This document shows positions 1-6,200 of a DNA stretch of 8,466 nt, piece by piece. The notes under the pieces were generated by a model. The model had not been told where the DNA came from, did no database searches, and was given only the letters and a program-made list of their open reading frames with translations. Every line of letters begins with the position of its first letter. The stretch's first letter is position 1. A program made the position numbers and the translations under genes. The stretch comes from Candidatus Woesearchaeota archaeon (lineage in GTDB: Archaea > Nanobdellota > Nanobdellia > Woesearchaeales > WJKV01), in NCBI GenBank assembly GCA_014728875.1, contig WJKV01000135.1, forward strand, positions 1 to 8,466. The letters are read 5' to 3'.

Positions 1-26
1 CTTATGAGACAGCATATTCAAACTAA

Positions 27-40
27 TTTTTTTCTTTTTT
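27..40 (+). terminator. T-rich tract, possible archaeal terminator of an upstream gene
   Basis: Seven T, one C and six T occur in a row, which resembles the U-rich tract that ends archaeal transcripts without needing a hairpin. In frame 3 a short open stretch from the window edge stops with TAA at 24-26, directly before the tract, so this could be the end of a gene whose body lies outside the window. Frame 1 is also open from the edge to a TAA at 52-54. With fewer than 20 codons visible, neither can be called a gene. Confidence 0.3.
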
Positions 41-116
41 GTCCAATTCTTTAACTGTTGTATTAACTACTGATCTCTATGAACTCGCAATTAGTACTTG
101 TCAGTGTAAATAAATG

Positions 117-124
117 TTTATATG
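117..124 (+). promoter_or_regulatory. TATA-like box with A-rich BRE-like flank
   Basis: TTTATATG matches the archaeal TATA consensus (about TTTATATA) at seven of eight positions. It is preceded by an A-rich stretch (about 108-116) that could serve as the TFB-recognition element. The usual 24-28 base distance puts transcription start near 145-150, just before a G-rich ribosome-binding site and the TTG codon at 172. This box lies inside the frame if translation began at ATG 79, so it argues for the later start. Confidence 0.5.
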
Positions 125-156
125 GCTTCTATTGGTCTGCCTTTGCTAAGGGGGTA

Positions 157-163
157 AAGGGGG
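157..163 (+). promoter_or_regulatory. Shine-Dalgarno-like site AAGGGGG that favours start TTG 172
   Basis: AAGGGGG lies 8 bases before TTG 172 and can pair with the CCUCC core of 16S rRNA by allowing one G-U pair. The same seven bases occur at 148-154, making a short direct repeat. The upstream copy is badly placed for any in-frame start. ATG 79 has no comparable motif in front of it. Together with the TATA-like box, this is the main reason to prefer the TTG start. Confidence 0.45.
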
Positions 164-171
164 CTATAGAT

Positions 172-279
172 TTGGTAGATTATAGTGATTGTAAAGCGAG
201 TCTTAACATCAACTATAAACTTCTAGTCTTAGTTCTCTTGTTAGTTTCTATATTTTCTGTATCGGTTTCTGTTTTTGCA
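172..279 (+). other. Signal peptide (Sec type)
   Basis: From TTG 172 the first 16 residues form a polar n-region ending in Tyr-Lys. A hydrophobic core of about 17 residues follows (LLVLVLLLVSIFSVSVS), then Val-Phe-Ala at 34-36 and a switch to Glu-Thr-Asp. Ala at -1 and Val at -3 fit a signal peptidase I site after residue 36 (base 279). No lipobox Cys follows, so a lipoprotein is unlikely. A start at ATG 79 would give an unusually long n-region of about 47 residues. Confidence 0.85.
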
Positions 280-3200
280 GAGACCGACTATAGCACCAAT
301 TTTGCCCTGAATGAAACTAATGAGAGTTCAGACAGCCAGATCGATAGTCCTGAAACCTCCATTTCATCTTCCAGCGATCTGCTGATAGATCTGCAGTACA
401 AGAGCAGCACTGATTATGATCTTGATGATGATGGCATAGAGGACAAAGAGACAGGAATAGTGGACCTTACTGTTGAGGACACTGGATTTGTAGGCGATGT
501 TGACCAAAACAAGCTGTGTACAAGATGGGAAGTCTACAGCAAAGAAGATGAAAAAACTACGAGTGTCTGTTATGGTGCAGAACAATGCTGCGGTTTTATT
601 GATCTTTTAGCTACGACAGCCAGCTGGGACCAGGAGTTCCAGCTGCACTATGGCAGATTCGGAGCGACTGAGAATAACGATGTCACAGCACAGGTCATAC
701 ATGTGGACTATGACTTGAGCACGGATTATTATGACATCTTTTATTCGAGCAGGCAGACTCTGTCTGTAAAGTTTCTTGATCTTTCTAACTGGCGGCTCGA
801 GGTCTATACGAACAAGGAATATTATAAGCCTAACGAGGTTGTCAGATTCTATCTGGAAAACAGCATAGAAGAAGCAGATGTCCAGATGTCCATCAATGAC
901 AGAACAAATGTCTATAATGTCATCTATACGCCTGGACAGGCTGTTGAATTTACCCCTACTACCCCCGGGGAATACGCAGCAGTGGCCACAGCGACTCTTG
1001 GAGAGAATGTAAAGACCAAGATATTTGAATTTACAGTTTCAGAAGAGGCTGTAAGTTCCCCGTCTTTTTCTAGAGACAAACTGTACATTGCAAGACAGGA
1101 ATATCATCTGGGAGAGACAGTAGAGCTTGTCCTGGATGTCGAGAACATGAGGAGCGCAGACCTGGAGATAATAAGCAGCGACACCTTGTACCAGTACAAT
1201 GATGTGGGAGAGCTCTTTGAATTTGTTCCGCCTGACGCGAGCCAGTATTTTGTGACTGCGACAGTCCTGACACCTGACGGCGAGAAAGAGTTCAAAAAGA
1301 ATTTCACAGTCGGAACAGGCCCTATGCGGGTTAACCTTGAGCTGGAGAATTCCCTGCTCTTCGGCATAGATCCTGTAGGCATGGAGCTGTATGAGACAGG
1401 AACAAAAGCAGATCTGGGCGTGCCTGGGAACAGGCTTGACATGGAATACGGAAAGAGATACGATCTTTTGATAAAGCTGAGGGAAGAAACAATTATCAAT
1501 CAGACAAATCAGACAGATGTTGAAGGCAATCTGACAAACGGAACAAATACAACAAACGCAACAGAAAATATTCAAACAGACGATGACCTGTTCTCATCGC
1601 AGGCATTATCGCATCCTATCAAATCCATCCTCATTAGAGGATTGAGAGCAGAGAGTGCAGATGCATTGAAACTTAGGATTGATGAGAACATCAACGATTA
1701 CAAGTACAATTTCACGCAATTGTATGCTATCGACCCTTCTGACATGCTGTTCGACAATGCAACAGTCACAGTCACTGCGCAAGGCAGTGTGCTTTACAAA
1801 TGCAAGGACTGGGATTTCATCACCCAGACATGCACCAATGATGTCTGGACATTGTACAAGACAGGGCTGGTGCCTGGAGAAGAATATGAGATATTGATAA
1901 CGCCTGACGATCCTGGTTTCGGAGAAGGGACAGGAAACGAGTCCTTTGGAAGCCAGGCAATAAATGTCACGAACCATACTATTGCAGGCTTTAACATATT
2001 GAGGGAGCAGCCCGACGGAATCGGAACTGACAGGGAGACAGAAGTCGGAATCGTGCTGTGGTATGAAGCAGAAGAGAATTCAACCATCTATAACATTTCC
2101 TTGAGAGAGGAACTGCCTGCAGGCTGGGAAATCTCAGCAGCTCCTGCCAACAGCACTGTACTTAATGATTCTTTGATAGTAAAAGTATCAAATCTGACTG
2201 CAGGTTCATACTATCTGGTCACGTACAAGGTAAAATCTCCGTCAATCGAAGGAGAATCTGCTTTCAATGCAGACCTTATCTATAATTTCAATGACAGCTG
2301 GTACAATACGACAACAATAGACTATAATGTGAGGGTCAATGACAGCAAGGCATTCTTTGACGTGAAGACAAAAGTTGTGCCGACAGGATATCTTGCAGAG
2401 CTCAATGAGACTGTAGACGAAAGAAAGGTCGACAGCAGCGGCCAGACAGTTGTCGTGTTCAATGTGTCAAACATAGGGAACAGTGGGATACCGGCAAACT
2501 ATCCTGCAATATTCAAATGGAAATACAACGACAGCATGTTCTATGTCGCAGACATAAACGGAGACTGTTCCAACGGTGTCGTTGTTGACTGGGAAGGAGA
2601 GAAGGCAATAGAATGTATCTGGGCAACCTTTGCAGTGAATGAAACAAAAGTGTTCAATGCCACTGTTTATGCTCTTGGCAACGGCACTGTTGCAACTAAA
2701 TTCAACATCACTTATGATCCTCCGCTGATTAAGAGCGCTGAGATGAACGAGATATTGAATAAGACCGATGAAGTCTTCATGCATGATCTGACAGGAAAGT
2801 CCATAATTGATGAAACAATCGAAGACAGCGCGCTTAAACTTACAAAGGCGCATCTCAATAATTATGTCGCAAAAGACATAAGGCTTTTTGCTTCAGGCGT
2901 ATACAGGCTTTTGAGATGGTTCCTGTCTTCTGTCCTGACCTCTTCGGAAGACGGATTTGATACCTTGTCAAGGATAATGTCAGGAGATTTGAGCCCGATA
3001 ACAGGCGTGCCTATCAAGGAAAAGAAACCAGAGCCTGCAGCGCCAAAACCCGTAGAAATTGTAGCGCACGAGGAAGTGCCTGTTGGACAGGTCGAAGTCA
3101 CGCCTTCAGAAGAAGAGTTTGTCGCTGAAGAAACGCCTTCAGAACCTGCTCCAGAACCTGCGCCTGAAGAGTATACAGAATCTGTGCCTTTGTCGCAGAG

Positions 3201-6200
3201 AATTTCAGAACTGCCCCAGGCAACAAAAGGAAAAAGAAATTATCCAGAGCCTATAGAAGAACCTGCTCCTGCACCTATACAGCCTGCTGCTGTTTGGATA
3301 AGCACGACAGAAGAAGCAATGCTGAAGGCAGACGGTTCGCCTTTCGCGATCTATCTCGCGCCGGACGACCCTGAGACTGCACAGTTTGTCGCAGAAGGAA
3401 GCGTGACCCCTATACTGAGAGAGGGGAAAGTCGACAAAGTCGACCAGAGTGTCTTGTTCAATCATCCTGCTGCAGGAAGAAGCATGGGGCTCAGAGGGAT
3501 GTTTAGTGCCGGTATTGTTGACCTGAGGAACCTTAAGATAAGAAAGGACCATGAATCCGGAAAAGTCGCGGTAGATTTCAGGGACGTATACGGTGTAGAG
3601 CCAGAGCATACCATCTATCTTGAGAATACAAAGAACACCGGCGTATACATATGTCCTGATGCATACGAATTGTCGGATGTGTATTACAACTGTCCTGGCA
3701 TGCTGGTTTTCGATCCAGAAGAGATATCTGATGGAGTATCAAAAGACGGAATAAGCGTTAGTGTTGATGGAGATTACTATGTGATACATGGCGTCACAGG
3801 CACTGGTGCCGGTCAATTGGTCATATTGAATGTAAAGAGCTATCCTGTATTATGGGGCAACTGGACAGTCGAGTTCAATACAACAGGAACAGAAGATTTA
3901 GTTATAACTGCGATAAATGGAACAACATGGACGAACTGGACAAACTCTTCATCATATGATTTGAAATTCCTCAAATTAAAATGCGGTAACGCTTCATTGG
4001 ATTACACATTTGTAGACAACAGCACTGACAACTGCACAACTTCTGGTTCCTGCTATGTTTATTATGCAAACTACAGCTGTAATAATATAACAAGCTATGA
4101 AGTGAGCCAGGTCCTGACTCCAGGAGACCACTACTTGAAGTTCCAGTTCGGAAATGCGGTTGAATATGCAGAGAATGTAGTTGGAAAAACTGACAGTCTC
4201 GGCTATGGCAAAGGCCCCAAGATAACCTGGACAGGCGACATGGAACGTTTCAAGTATGGCGATATCAATGGGGACGGATACGAAGACTTAGTCATCGGCA
4301 ACGGACAGAATAGTGTGTTTGGTGCGCAATCAGGAAAAATCTTTATCTTTTACGGGCCTTTCAACAGAACGTCTTACACTGTCACGACAGATTACAATGC
4401 CTCTATCTATGGGGCCTGCAACAGTACTTTCTTTGGCAATTATTTTGATGTTGTGGATGTCAACAATGATTCAAAAGACGACATAATTTCAGGAAGCGGA
4501 AATCCTCCGTGTCTTAGTGGCGGGACTCTCTTGGGTCTTACAGGGGAAGCATATCTGCATTACGGCGGGGACTGGTTTGGTGATTATAATGTGTCGACTA
4601 GCGCAAACCTGACCTGGACTGCTGAGCATGCAGGAACTTCAGGAGAAGACAGACTGGGAAGCTGGGGCGGAGTATCAGCAGGCGATGTCAATGCAGACGG
4701 TTATAACGATTTCCTTCTTGATGCATGGGACTATCTGTGGTCGCAAAATCTATCTTACGGAAAGGTCTTCTTGATTTATGGCGGCCCTAATCTTCAGGGC
4801 GGCAACGTCTCGCAGGTAGCGAATGCAAGCTTCTATGGTGAAGGTTATTGGAACCAATTGGCGCACTATGGCTATGAGAGCGGAGGGGATTTCAACGGCG
4901 ACGGCCATGATGATCTGGTATTGCACGCTGCCTGGAATGATTCTGTTACGCGCAGCGGCAAAAAATACATGATATTCGGCAAGAACTGGACAGGCACCCA
5001 CAATGTCAGCGATGTTGTGAACATAAGCTGGCACGGCAATTATACTGCTGGTCTGCCTAATGTTAGTGTTACAAGGCAAATGCATTTCAAGGAAGATCTC
5101 AACAACGACGGAAAAACAGATCTCTTGCTGAGATTCGCAAACACATCCGCGGCAAGCTTGTATATCACTCCAATTATTTATGGAAATGCAAGCCTGTCAG
5201 GCGATTTCGATGCAAGAAGCGGCGGTGCTTATGACACTTATTTCTATGGAAGTGTTGCAGTGAACAGTGAATCTTTAGCTGAGGATATTTCTGCAGGAGA
5301 TTATAATAATGATACTGTTCCAGAAGTTATGATCGGTAGCGGTCTGGTGAGCACAGTTCCAGGAGAAGTCAGGATCTGGGCCGGAAGAAATTTCTCTGGT
5401 CCTTATTTCACGACGACCGCAAACAAGACCTGGACAGGAGCAAGCTATCCGTTCGGAAGGCTGGGTACGCAGATAGAATACGGCAGCAACCTGATAAATG
5501 ATTCAATATCAATACAGGAAATGCTGGTCGAAGATCAAGGCTTAGATAAAATCTACCTCTTCTATAATACAAGGCCTGTAGGAGAGAATCTTTCAGTGAA
5601 CACAACTTCTGGAACGAATTATAGCGATGAAGACATTGACTGCTGGATTGATGCTTATGATGCAGAAGAGATATGGTACCAAGCGGATTATGAATGGTAT
5701 AATGGAAGCAATCTGTATTCTTCTGGAACGAAACAATTTAATGTTGCAGGAGACCCTTTCAATTCAATTACAGAGTCGGTTAATACTTTAAGCAGCAGCG
5801 TCACAGCAAGCGGAGAGACTTGGTGGTGCAGGGCAAGGCTGACAGACGGCCTGCTGTACAGTGAATGGCAGAATTCGACGAATCTGACAATAGTTAACAA
5901 GGTGCCCACGCACGACAATCCAACATTGACCTCTGACAGGGAACTTAACTATACGACTGAGAATCTTTTCTGTAATCCTGTGAATGTTGCAGATGCTGAC
6001 GGAGATCTGGTGACAAACATAACAGACTGGTACAGGAATGACAAATCCTGGAATGTTCTGAAGATGCCTTTCGATGTCGACAATTCTTCTCTAGCAAAAG
6101 ACCTGAGTCCTTTCGGAAACGACGGTGTTGTGCGCAACGGTGCAGCGTGGACGAGCAGCGGGATATCCGGCGGTGCTTATGATTTCGACGGCTCCAATGA

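Noticed and set aside
114..148. Short leader peptide frames at ATG 114 or 122
   Set aside because: They are very short, overlap the TATA-like box and have no ribosome-binding site.
364..585. Minus-strand frame of 73 codons with hydrophobic residues
   Set aside because: It is antisense to the linker and Cys module. The hydrophobic character comes from reading Asp/Glu/Lys codons backwards.
1039..1575. Minus-strand open frame of 178 codons
   Set aside because: It lies fully antisense to the intact giant frame, and its Cys/Ile/Val-heavy translation looks like a reverse-complement shadow. It shows no domain or ribosome-binding site.
2896..2943. Possible membrane helix GVYRLLRWFLSSVLTS
   Set aside because: It is about 16 residues, contains two Arg and several Ser, and is followed by more extracellular-type domains. 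An amphipathic helix fits better.
3028..3291. Pro/Glu repeat as a possible CRISPR or tandem DNA repeat
   Set aside because: The similarity is at amino-acid level with irregular units. There is no constant repeat and spacer length.
3430..3444. GTCGAC-AAA-GTCGAC hairpin or operator-like palindrome
   Set aside because: It lies within coding sequence as Val-Asp-Lys-Val-Asp, with no regulatory context. A chance repeat of a dipeptide explains it.
2467..3609. Several minus-strand frames of 79-134 codons
   Set aside because: They are staggered shadows in different frames under well-supported coding sequence, with no start signals or recognisable motifs.
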